Origin: a candidate division TA06 bacterium 32_111
GTDB taxonomy: Bacteria > Hydrothermota > 32-111
Direction of reading: 5' to 3'
NCBI GenBank assembly: GCA_001508335.1
Contig: LGFX01000007.1
Location: 46,615 to 110,614, forward strand
Length of the DNA stretch: 64,000 nt
The position numbers were made by a program, and so were the translations under genes. Shown one piece after another: positions 18,631 through 27,777 of this stretch (within the stretch, counting starts at the first letter, position 1; each line of letters starts with the position of its first letter). The notes beneath the pieces were generated by a model that was not told where the DNA came from, did no database searches, and worked only from the letters and a program-made list of their open reading frames with translations.

Positions 18631-18945
18631 TCAAAACCCTAAATTACCAGGCAACCCAAAACCACCTGTCAACTTTCCCATCTCTTCTTTGTTAAGTTGT
18701 TCAACTTTATTTTTTGCTTCGTTAAAGGCTGATTTTAAAAGATCCATAACAATGTTCGGTTCCTCATTTTTTAAAATTTCTTCAGATATTTTTATATCCA
18801 CAACATCATACTTACCATTCATCTTTACTGTAACCATACCACCACCAACACTTACATCTATGATAGTTTCTTTCATTTTTTCATCCATCTCTTCCATCAT
18901 CTTTTGCATCTGTTGTGCCTGTTTCATAAGTTTTTTCATATCCAT
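18631..18945 (-). CDS. ybaB: YbaB/EbfC nucleoid-associated protein
   Basis: MKKLMKQAQQMQKMMEEMDEKM...VGGGMVTVKMNGKYDVVDIKI, between dnaX and recR. Confidence 0.94.
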   Translation of the reverse strand: MDMKKLMKQAQQMQKMMEEMDEKMKETIIDVSVGGGMVTVKMNGKYDVVDIKISEEILKNEEPNIVMDLLKSAFNEAKNKVEQLNKEEMGKLTGGFGLPGNLGF

Positions 18946-18954
18946 GATTCCTCC

Positions 18955-20490
18955 TCAGTAAACTATCTCTCCGTTGAACCTTTCCATTATTTTTAAAACG
19001 TTTTCATTCTTTTCAAGTCCACTCTTAATAATCCTGTTATCATCTATTCCATTCTTAGCAAAAAGGATCTCAAGATTTATTTTTTCGTTGAAACCCCTTA
19101 TAAGATTTTTTATTTTATCACCTTTTAAAACATACTCTAAAGATTCTGGGAAGGAAATTTTTATATACTCTTTTTTCCTTTCAATAATATCACCATTCTC
19201 AAGTGCGGTTCCAACAACCGGATCTTTTCTTTTGCAAAACTCTATGAATTTTTCGAATATGAGATCCTCTTTTTCCTCATCCTTTTTCTCTTCAACTTTT
19301 GTTTCTACCTTTTCTATCCTATCATCAATTTTTTTTTCAATTATTTTTTTTTCTGTAATTTTTTTTTCGTTAAGAAGTTTTATTATCTCATCAATATCCC
19401 TTCCGTCTATCATAAATGGGATCCTTGCAAGTTGATTTTCTACAACCATCTTTCTGTTTGAAGCGAACCTCAACTTGTTAGACAGTTCGATCAGTTCTCT
19501 CGTTATCTGATTTAAAGTTGTGTTGGAAAAATGTTTCGATTGCTCTTTCGCTTTTTCAAAAATTTCAGGATGGAGTGAAGATATTTCGTCCGTTGTTATA
19601 TCATTTTTAAGAAGAGTAAGATAGTGAAAGTAGTTTGCAAACTCTGATACGAATGTCTCTATATCAAAACCTTTCATCAAAAGTTCTTCGAAACTCTCAA
19701 TTATACCTTTTAAATCTTTTTCAATAACCTTTTGAACAAGTTTTACAAAAAAGTATGTATCCAAACGACCAAAGATAGAATTTACATCATCGTAGGTTAT
19801 CTTTTTATGCATCAGGGCTATCTGGTCAAGCATGGAGAGAGCATCTCTCATCCCACCATCAGCCATCTGGGCAATAAGGTTTAGTCCTTCCAATTCGTAT
19901 TCTATGTTTTGGTCTTTACATATAATTTTTAGTTGCTTTACTATTTCAACTATTGGCAACCTTTTGAAATCGAACCTCTGACATCTTGAAAGAATAGTTG
20001 GTATAACATTGAAAGGTTCAGTTGTGCAAAAGATGAATTTCACATGCTCTGGAGGTTCCTCAAGTATTTTCAAAAGAGCGTTGAAAGCCTCCTTTGTTAA
20101 CATATGAACTTCATCTATAATGAAAACTTTATTTTTTGCTGAAATGGCTACATATCCTGCCTTATCCCTAAGATCCCTTATTTCATCTATTCCCCTGTTC
20201 GATGCTCCATCTATCTCAACAACATCAACATCCCTTCCCTCCATTATATCCCTGCAGGATTTACACTTAAGACACGGTTCCCCTTCCTCAACATTCTCGC
20301 AGTTTAGAGCCATTGCTAAAATTCTTGCTGTTGAAGTTTTTCCAACACCTCTTGGCCCAGAGAAAAGTAAAGCATGTGGAATCCTGTTGTTTTTAACAGC
20401 ATTCTTTAAAACTTTTACTATATGATCTTGTCCTATAACATCTTCAAATCTCTGAGGTCTATACTTTCTTGCAAAAACTATATACGACAT
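18955..20490 (-). CDS. dnaX: DNA polymerase III subunit tau/gamma
   Basis: ARKYRPQRFEDVIGQDHIV, GPRGVGKTSTARILA, CKSC zinc site, IDEVHMLTKEAFNALLKILEEPPEHV. Confidence 0.97.
   Translation of the reverse strand: MSYIVFARKYRPQRFEDVIGQDHIVKVLKNAVKNNRIPHALLFSGPRGVGKTSTARILAMALNCENVEEGEPCLKCKSCRDIMEGRDVDVVEIDGASNRGIDEIRDLRDKAGYVAISAKNKVFIIDEVHMLTKEAFNALLKILEEPPEHVKFIFCTTEPFNVIPTILSRCQRFDFKRLPIVEIVKQLKIICKDQNIEYELEGLNLIAQMADGGMRDALSMLDQIALMHKKITYDDVNSIFGRLDTYFFVKLVQKVIEKDLKGIIESFEELLMKGFDIETFVSEFANYFHYLTLLKNDITTDEISSLHPEIFEKAKEQSKHFSNTTLNQITRELIELSNKLRFASNRKMVVENQLARIPFMIDGRDIDEIIKLLNEKKITEKKIIEKKIDDRIEKVETKVEEKKDEEKEDLIFEKFIEFCKRKDPVVGTALENGDIIERKKEYIKISFPESLEYVLKGDKIKNLIRGFNEKINLEILFAKNGIDDNRIIKSGLEKNENVLKIMERFNGEIVY
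19329..19367 (-). other. dnaX: Three A9 tracts in dnaX (candidate programmed slippage site)
   Basis: Coding strand GAAAAAAAAATTACAGAAAAAAAAATAATTGAAAAAAAAATTGAT; A9 at 19359-19367, 19344-19352, 19329-19337. Confidence 0.6.
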
Positions 20491-20508
20491 ATATTTTCCT
20501 TTTTTATA

Positions 20509-20584
20509 GGCGGCGGAGACAGAGGACTTTTACTGCTGCTTCCTTTCGGATCTGACAGGGTTCAAGACATATCTCCCCGCCATA
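20509..20584 (-). ncRNA. ffs: Bacterial signal recognition particle RNA (small/4.5S type)
   Basis: GGCGGGGAGA...GTCAGATCCGAAAGGAAGCAGCAG...TCTCCGCC: conserved SRP helix 8 motif with complementary ends. Confidence 0.93.
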
Positions 20585-20587
20585 TTT

Positions 20588-20615
20588 ATAATACCATTTA
20601 TAAAACTATTTTCAA
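20588..20615 (-). promoter_or_regulatory. Promoter for SRP RNA
   Basis: TTGAAA-N16-TATTAT just upstream of the SRP RNA 5' end, near the mltG stop. Confidence 0.6.
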
Positions 20616-20621
20616 GAAAAA

Positions 20622-21614
20622 TCATTTTTTTATCTTTTTCTGTACCCTTATGTGTTCGTTGTAACTTTTAGTGAAAGTGTGGGTCCCATCACCATTTGAA
20701 ACATAGAAAAGAAAATCATGTTTTTGTGGGTTCAAAGATGCATCTATGGAAACTTTTCCAGGTGAACAAATTGGAGTTGGAGGGAGTCCGGGATTTTTGT
20801 AAGTATTGTATGGAGAGTTTATCTTAAGATCTTCATAAGAAAGTTTTCCACCCTCTCTTCCTAATGCATAAAAAACTGTTGCACAACATTGAAGGTTCAT
20901 CCCCTTTTTTAACCTGTTGTAATAGATACCAGAAATAGTATATTTTTCATTATCCAATTTTGCTTCCTTTTCTATCAAGGATGCTAAAATTATATAGGAA
21001 TACCTTGTAAAATTCAGATCATTTTTTTTAAAAAGGGTTTCAGGATACCTTTCCTCAAAAAGTTTTAACATTTTTAAAACAATATCTTTTGCACCCATAT
21101 CATCGGTAAAATAGTAAGTTTCAGGAAGAAGGAACCCTTCACAATTTTTTCCTTCTATCCCATACTTTTTTAAAATCTCCTTAGATGAACATGTTGAGAA
21201 AAACTCGGTTGAATCTATATCGAGACTCTCTTTCAACCTTCTGAATATCTGTTTCAAATTGAATCCTTCAGGTATAACAATCTTTTTTTGTAAAACTTTT
21301 CCTTTGTAGATCTTGTTGAAAACGGAAAACTCGTTCTGTTCCTTCTCGAGAAGATAAACACCAGATTTCAACTTTCTATCAGCGTTAAAAACTTTTACAA
21401 AAAATTTAAAAAGTTTTGGATTTTTTATGATACAACTATCCAAAAGAATTTTTTCTATATCTTTAAAACTCATTCCTTTTTCTATTTCTATTCTAACGTA
21501 CTCTTTTAAAACCTCATCGTTATCAACTTTAAGATTTTTATAATTCAACTTTATTAAAATAACAGAAAAAATTAACAAAATTAAAAAACCGAGATATTTA
21601 TCTTTCCCTTTCAA
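20622..21614 (-). CDS. mltG: Endolytic transglycosylase MltG
   Basis: GFLLPETYYF, ILASLIEKEAK, SGIYYNRLKKGMNLQ, SPYNTYKNPGLPPTPICSPG. Confidence 0.95.
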   Translation of the reverse strand: MKGKDKYLGFLILLIFSVILIKLNYKNLKVDNDEVLKEYVRIEIEKGMSFKDIEKILLDSCIIKNPKLFKFFVKVFNADRKLKSGVYLLEKEQNEFSVFNKIYKGKVLQKKIVIPEGFNLKQIFRRLKESLDIDSTEFFSTCSSKEILKKYGIEGKNCEGFLLPETYYFTDDMGAKDIVLKMLKLFEERYPETLFKKNDLNFTRYSYIILASLIEKEAKLDNEKYTISGIYYNRLKKGMNLQCCATVFYALGREGGKLSYEDLKINSPYNTYKNPGLPPTPICSPGKVSIDASLNPQKHDFLFYVSNGDGTHTFTKSYNEHIRVQKKIKK

Positions 21615-21996
21615 AATTTAAATACTCCTTCATAATTATCATCGCTGAAATGGAATCCACAATCTTCTCTTTTTTTTCTTTCAATCCACTATCCTTTATC
21701 AACCTTTCAGATTCCTTAGTTGTTAACCTTTCGTTAAAAAAAATTCTATCTGCCCCAAATGTTTCGATCTTTCCAACAAGATCTTTTATCCAAAGAGACA
21801 TTTCATTATCCTTTCCATCCTTATCGAGAGGAACCCCGAATATTATTTTTTTAATATCGTAATCCAAGATATACTTTTTTAAAACTTTTTCAAGTTCGTT
21901 AGTTTTTATTGGTTTTTGAGGTAAAATTATACCATCCAAACAAAGACATAAACCTGTTCTTTTCTTTCCTATATCAACCGATAAAAGGTTTGACAT
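21598..21996 (-). CDS. ruvX: Putative pre-16S rRNA nuclease YqgF/RuvX
   Basis: LSVDIGKKRTGLCLCL, FGVPLDKDGKDNEMS, FNERLTTKESERL. Confidence 0.9.
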   Translation of the reverse strand: MSNLLSVDIGKKRTGLCLCLDGIILPQKPIKTNELEKVLKKYILDYDIKKIIFGVPLDKDGKDNEMSLWIKDLVGKIETFGADRIFFNERLTTKESERLIKDSGLKEKKEKIVDSISAMIIMKEYLNFERER

Positions 21997-23020
21997 ACTC
22001 TTTAATTATACCGCTAACTATTTTTAAAATTTCAAATCTTGAAAATTTTTTTGCTTTTCTGTTTCCCAACTCTGAAATTTCATAAAGTTTTTCCCTATTT
22101 TCAAAAAGTGCATTTAAATTTTTTATAATCTCATCCTTATCATAATCAACTATTATGGCACTGCCTTTATAGTTTTTTTCTATATCAAAACTTTTGGTAG
22201 AAATAACAACACATTTTGAAGCCATGGCTTCAATGATAGTTCTTCCCTGCTGCTCTTTCCATAAAGGTGTATCCTTTGAAAGGTTTAAGAATATATCAAC
22301 ATCCCTATAAAAATCTTTCATTTTTTCATGGTCAACATATCCTAAAAACTGAAATTCGATTTTCGAACTTTTCAAAAATTCTATCAGATTCTTTTCACAT
22401 TTTCCTTTACCTGCTATTTTAATTTTGAAATCATATTTAAAATTTTTTAAAATTTCAATTAAAAGGAAAACTCCTTTACTCTCCTCCAACCTTCCTGCAA
22501 ACCCCAATGTAAGTCTCTCCTTTGAAAAATTTTTATCTTCGTTTAAAAAGAATTCATCTGGGACATGCAAAGGAACTATTTTAGACTCCTTCTCAAAAAT
22601 TTTTTCAAGAACATCTTTCGAACCTTCTCCTACACCAACGAAAAGGTCTACTCTCTTTTTTACGAAATCATATAAAATGTTCCTAAAAAAATCCCTTTTT
22701 AAAATATTTTGAGCACCTCTTAAAATAGATTTTTTATACCTTACATTTTTTAAAATAAAATATGTCTGTGGAAGATAAGGTTCCTCATCGATCCATAGAA
22801 GATCATATTCATCCTTTTCTTTCAAAAAAGGTATGTATCCATTTTTTGTGAAAGGGAACTTTATCTTTTTAAATCCGTTCTCATCAAAATATCTTTCTTC
22901 GAACTCTCCAATCCATTTTTTTGGATATGTTATCTTTACCTCATGCTCTTCCATAAGCATCTGGAAAACTTCCCTATTTTGTGGATTCGAATGCATATGA
23001 CCAACTACAAGCATTTTCAT
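21974..23020 (-). CDS. Glycosyltransferase, GT4-like
   Basis: LTLGFAGRLEESKGVFLLIEIL, FLGYVDHEKMKDFYRDVDIFLNLS, QGRTIIEAMASKCVVISTK. Confidence 0.85.
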   Translation of the reverse strand: MKMLVVGHMHSNPQNREVFQMLMEEHEVKITYPKKWIGEFEERYFDENGFKKIKFPFTKNGYIPFLKEKDEYDLLWIDEEPYLPQTYFILKNVRYKKSILRGAQNILKRDFFRNILYDFVKKRVDLFVGVGEGSKDVLEKIFEKESKIVPLHVPDEFFLNEDKNFSKERLTLGFAGRLEESKGVFLLIEILKNFKYDFKIKIAGKGKCEKNLIEFLKSSKIEFQFLGYVDHEKMKDFYRDVDIFLNLSKDTPLWKEQQGRTIIEAMASKCVVISTKSFDIEKNYKGSAIIVDYDKDEIIKNLNALFENREKLYEISELGNRKAKKFSRFEILKIVSGIIKEYVKPFIG

Positions 23021-23023
23021 AAT

Positions 23024-23749
23024 TCACCTCAAAATTTTGACATCTCCTGCAAGGAAACTTTTTTTACCAGAAAGTGTTTCCAAAACTATAGAGCCATCTT
23101 TTTCAAATCCAACAACCTTCCCTTCAAAAACTTCTTTTTGTGAAGTCAAACTAACATTTTTTCCTACCATTCCACTCTCTTTTAAAAAGTTTGAAATCTC
23201 TTTCAAATCTTTAACAGTTAAGATATTCTTTAAAACAGAATAAAGAACATCCCAGAGGTCTCTTCTTTTACCTGTTCTAAGATATATCGATGTTGCAATA
23301 TTTTTTATACTATCAGGGAAAATATCGTTGTTGACATTTATACCTATTCCAGCAAGAATGATGTTATCGAAATACTCAAGAAGTATTCCAGAAATCTTTC
23401 TATCATCACAGAGAATATCGTTTGGCCATCTGTAAGTTAAATTATCTATTTCTCCTTTTAGATATTTGTAAACTCCCATACAACAAACAATTGAAAAAAA
23501 TTGAACAGGATAGGATACTTTTGTAGAATCAAAGGTAAAGGAAAAGTAGAGTCCTCCTTCATAGGATTCCCACCTTCTGTTGAATCTACCATATCCATTA
23601 TTCTGTTTTTTTGCAACTATCAAAAAATTTTTCTTTCCTTTTTTCAGAAGTTCAATACCTCTTAAATTTGTAGAATCCGTTTCATCAAAATATATGTAAT
23701 CTTCAAAATCGAATTCTTTTTTAATTTTTAAAAAATCAAACATTTTCAA
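23024..23749 (-). CDS. birA: Biotin--[acetyl-CoA-carboxylase] ligase
   Basis: FDETDSTNLRG, KKQNNGYGRFNRRWES, RWPNDILCDDRKISGILLE, GIGINVN. Confidence 0.92.
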   Translation of the reverse strand: MKMFDFLKIKKEFDFEDYIYFDETDSTNLRGIELLKKGKKNFLIVAKKQNNGYGRFNRRWESYEGGLYFSFTFDSTKVSYPVQFFSIVCCMGVYKYLKGEIDNLTYRWPNDILCDDRKISGILLEYFDNIILAGIGINVNNDIFPDSIKNIATSIYLRTGKRRDLWDVLYSVLKNILTVKDLKEISNFLKESGMVGKNVSLTSQKEVFEGKVVGFEKDGSIVLETLSGKKSFLAGDVKILR

Positions 23750-24584
23750 CCTTCATGCTTATATCGAGAGCTTTCGCTGAATGTGTTATCTTTCCTATAG
23801 AAATAAAATCAGGATACTTTTGAGCATAAAGTTCAATATTCTTTTCATCAATGTTGCCTGAGATTTCGATCTCACATCTACCATTTATCAATTTTATTGA
23901 TTTTTCTACATTTTCTGGTGTCATGTTATCTAAAAGTATCCTATCAACAGGATAATTTAAAATTTTTTCAATATCTTCGATATCTTTGACTTCAACTATT
24001 ATCTTTTTATCCGGATATTTATTTTTCATCCTCTGAATAACTGTAAAGTCATCCTTCATAAAAGAAAGATGGTTATCTTTAATCATTATCTGGTCGTAAA
24101 GATCAAACCTATGGTTTATTCCACCACCGCACAAAACAGCGTACTTTTCAAGAGTTCTAAGCCCCGGTGTTGTTTTTCTCGTATCAAGTATTTTAACGTT
24201 GTACTTTTCAACAATTTTTACAAATTTTTGTGTATAGGTTGCGATACCTGAAAGATGCTGGATGAAATTAAGTATTGTCCTCTCAGCAGAAAGCATACCT
24301 CTAAGCTTTCCTTTTACCTTAGCGAGTCTGTTCCCCTCTTTTATATTCTCTCCATCCTCAGCAAAATATTCAACAACATAAACACCAAAATTTTGAAGAA
24401 CTACCTCTGCTATCTGTATTCCTGAAAGAACACCATTTTCCTTGGCTATAATGTTTGCTACTCCCTCTACTTCCTCTGGAACACACATCTGCGTTGTTAT
24501 ATCTGTAAATGCTCTGTCCTCCTTAATCGATTCCATAACCAGAAGCTCTATGTTCGCTCTATCAACAATTTTAAAAATGTTCAA
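23736..24584 (-). CDS. nadC: Nicotinate-nucleotide pyrophosphorylase (carboxylating)
   Basis: EDRAFTDITT, RTILNFIQHLSGIAT, ILDTRKTTPGLRTLEKYAVLCGGGINHRFDLYDQIMIKDNH; TTG start (MNIFKIV) proposed behind AAAGGGGGTG; ORF track gives 24602. Confidence 0.95.
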   Translation of the reverse strand: MNIFKIVDRANIELLVMESIKEDRAFTDITTQMCVPEEVEGVANIIAKENGVLSGIQIAEVVLQNFGVYVVEYFAEDGENIKEGNRLAKVKGKLRGMLSAERTILNFIQHLSGIATYTQKFVKIVEKYNVKILDTRKTTPGLRTLEKYAVLCGGGINHRFDLYDQIMIKDNHLSFMKDDFTVIQRMKNKYPDKKIIVEVKDIEDIEKILNYPVDRILLDNMTPENVEKSIKLINGRCEIEISGNIDEKNIELYAQKYPDFISIGKITHSAKALDISMKVENV

Positions 24585-25260
24585 AAAACACCCCCTTTTC
24601 ATCTATCACAATATAACTTCCATTCTCTTTGAAATCCGATAAAATATAAATCCTTTTATCTTCGGAAACAAAATCCAAATGGTAATGACCTATAACGATT
24701 TTTTGAAAATTTTCTCCGAAACTATTTTTTACATTCTCTATCTTTTTCATCTTGACATTTTTATCCATTTTTCTTAAGTTACAAAGGTTCGATACCTGTA
24801 TCCCCAATCTATATCCTAAACTCTCAGGGAGGAGTGAAAAAAGAAATCTATCGAATTTGTTTTTCAAAATGAAATAGAAAAATTTTTTCAACAAACCGTC
24901 ATTTTTAAGAAGATGCCCATGAGTTAAAAGAACTTTTCCCCAATCGAACTCTAAACACATATCATCAAAAACATACTTGCAACCGGTAACCTTTTTAAAC
25001 ATATTTCCAATGAAAATGTCGTGGTTTCCTCTTATAAAAAAAAGTTCATAATCTTTTGAAAGATCCCTTAAAAAATCGAGCAAATCAACATTTTCCTTTT
25101 TGTAGAACTTACCTTTAAATTCAAAAAAAAAATCGAAAGTATCTCCAAGAAAAACTACCTTTTCAAATTTATCCCTTTCCAAAACTTTCTTAATTTTAGA
25201 AAAGATCTTCTGTTCACCTTTTCTGTAATGAATATCAGAGAGAACTATCAGTTTTGTCAT
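24571..25260 (-). CDS. LpxH-like UDP-2,3-diacylglucosamine hydrolase / metallophosphoesterase
   Basis: LSDIHYRKGEQKIF, FLGDTFDFFFEF, IRGNHDIFIG, LTHGHLL, GHYHLD. Confidence 0.75.
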   Translation of the reverse strand: MTKLIVLSDIHYRKGEQKIFSKIKKVLERDKFEKVVFLGDTFDFFFEFKGKFYKKENVDLLDFLRDLSKDYELFFIRGNHDIFIGNMFKKVTGCKYVFDDMCLEFDWGKVLLTHGHLLKNDGLLKKFFYFILKNKFDRFLFSLLPESLGYRLGIQVSNLCNLRKMDKNVKMKKIENVKNSFGENFQKIVIGHYHLDFVSEDKRIYILSDFKENGSYIVIDEKGVFFEHF

Positions 25261-26143
25261 AATTATCAAAAATCCATTTTAAAGTTTCCTCTAAAGAATA
25301 ACGATTTCTGTAACCTGTTATACTTTTAAAGAGTCCCATACTTCCCAAAAATTCTTCAGGTTCATTTTTTCTTAAAAGGGATCCATCGATTTCAAAAGTG
25401 ATTTTTTTACCTGATAGTTTAGCAAGATAATCAGCAATGTATTTTAGAGAATAACTTTTTCCCGAACATATATTGTATATTCCATTTTTTAGTTCCATAG
25501 CAAGAGAGTAAGCGTAAACCATATCCCTGACATCTGTAAAATCTCTTTTCAGATTAAGATTCCCAACTTTAACCTTTCCATCCTGAGTCTCTTTTATTTT
25601 CCTAACAAGTGACGGAATAAAAAAATTTTCATTCTGCCCAACTCCAATATGGTTGAATGCTCTTATAATTATATAATTCAGACCAAACATTTCATAACTT
25701 TGAATGATATCCTCACATATTTTTTTTGAAATCGAATATGGGTTTTGAGGGTTTACAGGATGTTTTTCATCTATAGGGAGGTATTTAGGAATACCGTAAA
25801 CATCGGATGTTGAGATGAATATAAATTTTGTTTTTCTCTGATAAGACCTTAAAGATTCTATTATGTTTAAAGTCGAGTTTATATTTACATTATATGTAAG
25901 ATAAGGGTTTTTAAGAGATACTCTCGTTGAGGATTGTCCAGCGAGATGAAAAATAAAATCGTAATAGTTTTTTTCAAAAAATTCAAAAACACTTTTTTTA
26001 TCAGTCAAATCGAGTTTGTAGGATGTGTAGCCTAAATCTTTTTCAACTAAATATGTCCCTTCAACATCATATTTTTCCTTCAAAATTTTATAAAGATATG
26101 AGGCTACGAAACCTTCAGCCCCAGTTATCAATACCTTTTTCAT
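25235..26143 (-). CDS. NAD-dependent sugar-nucleotide epimerase/dehydratase
   Basis: VLITGAEGFVASYLYKIL, FHLAGQSSTRVS, STSDVYG, NPYSISKKICE. Confidence 0.87.
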   Translation of the reverse strand: MKKVLITGAEGFVASYLYKILKEKYDVEGTYLVEKDLGYTSYKLDLTDKKSVFEFFEKNYYDFIFHLAGQSSTRVSLKNPYLTYNVNINSTLNIIESLRSYQRKTKFIFISTSDVYGIPKYLPIDEKHPVNPQNPYSISKKICEDIIQSYEMFGLNYIIIRAFNHIGVGQNENFFIPSLVRKIKETQDGKVKVGNLNLKRDFTDVRDMVYAYSLAMELKNGIYNICSGKSYSLKYIADYLAKLSGKKITFEIDGSLLRKNEPEEFLGSMGLFKSITGYRNRYSLEETLKWIFDNYDKTDSSL

Positions 26144-26874
26144 AATCCTTTCTCCAACCTATCAGCGAGTATCTTTGGTAACTTTCTATCGTTAATCTTT
26201 TTCATAGCACTTTTAATATCATATTCAACCCTGTGGAATTTTACAATCATCTTGTTACTATCAAAGAGAACAAAGGAAGCTCTACTGTCACCATCTCTGG
26301 GTTGTCCAACTGAACCAACATTTATAATGTATCTGGAATTTTTTTTTATTTTTAACTCTCCGGGTTGTATAATTTTTACATCATCTGAATTTTTTTCATA
26401 AACTACTGGAATATGGGTATGCCCTATGAAAAGTATTTTGAAATCCTGATAATCAAACTCATCCTCAGCTTCATATATCGATGTAATATAATTCCAATAT
26501 GATGGATTTTGAAAAGTTGAATGGGAGAATTTAAAGTCTTCAAAGGAAAAAGTGTAATCGAGTTTTTTCAACCTTTCAAAATATTTCTTTTTCATAACCT
26601 TTCTTGTCCAAAGTATAGATTCCTTTGCGGAGTAGTTGAAAAAACCTATATTCGTTTTACCAAGAACACCACATTCATGGTTCCCTAAAAGGATTCTTTC
26701 TGTTAGTGAGAATACCGTATCGAGACATTCGTTTGGTTCTGCACCATAACCAACTATATCTCCAAGACAGATAATTTCATAAAAATTGTTCTGATAATTT
26801 TCCTTCACAAAATCTAAAACTGATTTCAAAGCATCGAAGTTTGAATGAACATCAGAAAGAATCAAAAATTTCAT
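26140..26874 (-). CDS. Metallophosphoesterase (YfcE-like)
   Basis: LSDVHSNFDALKSVL, CLGDIVGYGAEPNE, LGNHE, GHTHIPVVY, NVGSVGQPRDGD. Confidence 0.87.
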   Translation of the reverse strand: MKFLILSDVHSNFDALKSVLDFVKENYQNNFYEIICLGDIVGYGAEPNECLDTVFSLTERILLGNHECGVLGKTNIGFFNYSAKESILWTRKVMKKKYFERLKKLDYTFSFEDFKFSHSTFQNPSYWNYITSIYEAEDEFDYQDFKILFIGHTHIPVVYEKNSDDVKIIQPGELKIKKNSRYIINVGSVGQPRDGDSRASFVLFDSNKMIVKFHRVEYDIKSAMKKINDRKLPKILADRLEKGL

Positions 26875-27302
26875 TTAAATTCCGATAAATATTTTTCCTT
26901 ATTTTTTAATATCTTATCAAGGATCCCATTTACAAAACCACCAGAATCGGAAGTTGAATAGAGTTTTGCTATCTCAATAGCTTCATCTATGGCGACAATA
27001 TCTGGAACATTATCCTGGAAGAATATCTCTACCAATGCTATTCTTAAAATGTTTTTATCTATTATAGCCATCCTCTGAATAGACCAGTTTTTGGTAACAC
27101 TATCGATTATTTCATTCAATTTATTAAAGAACAATGTAACTTTTTTAATAAGGTTCAAACTGTAATCTTTCACATCATCCGTTAGATTTTCTTCGATTCT
27201 AAAAACTTCATCTATGATGTTGTCAAGGTTTGAGAATTCGTTTATCTCATAGATGTATAAGATTTTTAAAGCAAGAATACGAGCTTTTCTTCTTTTACCC
27301 AA
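26871..27302 (-). CDS. nusB: Transcription antitermination factor NusB
   Basis: RRKARILALKILYIYEI, IDKNILRIALVEIFF, AIDEAIEIAKLYSTSDSGGFVNGILDKI. Confidence 0.94.
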   Translation of the reverse strand: MGKRRKARILALKILYIYEINEFSNLDNIIDEVFRIEENLTDDVKDYSLNLIKKVTLFFNKLNEIIDSVTKNWSIQRMAIIDKNILRIALVEIFFQDNVPDIVAIDEAIEIAKLYSTSDSGGFVNGILDKILKNKEKYLSEFK

Positions 27303-27304
27303 CT

Positions 27305-27769
27305 TTATATCCTTTTATAAAGGTTTGCGAGTTCTAAAACTGTTTCAGCTGCATCGTAACCCTTATTTCCCGATTTTGTTCCTGCTCTTTCGATAGCCTG
27401 ATCGGTTGAATCTGCTGTAATTATACCAAAAGATATTGGAATATCAACATCGAGATTTAATTTAGCTATTCCTTTTGATACCTCAGAAGCTATGTAATCA
27501 AAGTGTGGTGTTTCCCCTCTGATAACTGTTCCAAGACATATAATACCATTTAAATTTTTGTTAGTTTTTATAACCATCTTAGCTACCTGTGGTATCTCGA
27601 AAGCACCGGGAGAAATGTAAATTTTTATATCCTTCTGGTCAACATTGTGTCTTAAAAGACAATCGACCGCACCATCGATAAGATTCTTTGATATAAAATT
27701 GTTAAATCTTGAGCATACGATTGCAAACTTCATCCCTCTTCCATCAAGTTTTCCTTCAAACCTTTCCAT
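27305..27769 (-). CDS. ribH: 6,7-dimethyl-8-ribityllumazine synthase
   Basis: VCSRFNNFISKNLIDGA, SPGAFEIPQVAK, CLGTVIRGETPHFDYIA, GNKGYDAAETVLELANL. Confidence 0.97.
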   Translation of the reverse strand: MERFEGKLDGRGMKFAIVCSRFNNFISKNLIDGAVDCLLRHNVDQKDIKIYISPGAFEIPQVAKMVIKTNKNLNGIICLGTVIRGETPHFDYIASEVSKGIAKLNLDVDIPISFGIITADSTDQAIERAGTKSGNKGYDAAETVLELANLYKRI

Positions 27770-27777
27770 AAAACCTC

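Noticed and set aside
20422-20664. Plus-strand ORF of 80 aa between dnaX and mltG
   Set aside because: It crosses the SRP RNA on the opposite strand and both flanking gene ends; not credible as coding.
25121-25135. A10/T10 homopolymer in the LpxH-like gene as another slippage site
   Set aside because: Single run encoding consecutive Phe codons inside the catalytic domain; no truncated product would make obvious sense. It also shows that isolated long homopolymers occur by chance in this AT-rich genome.
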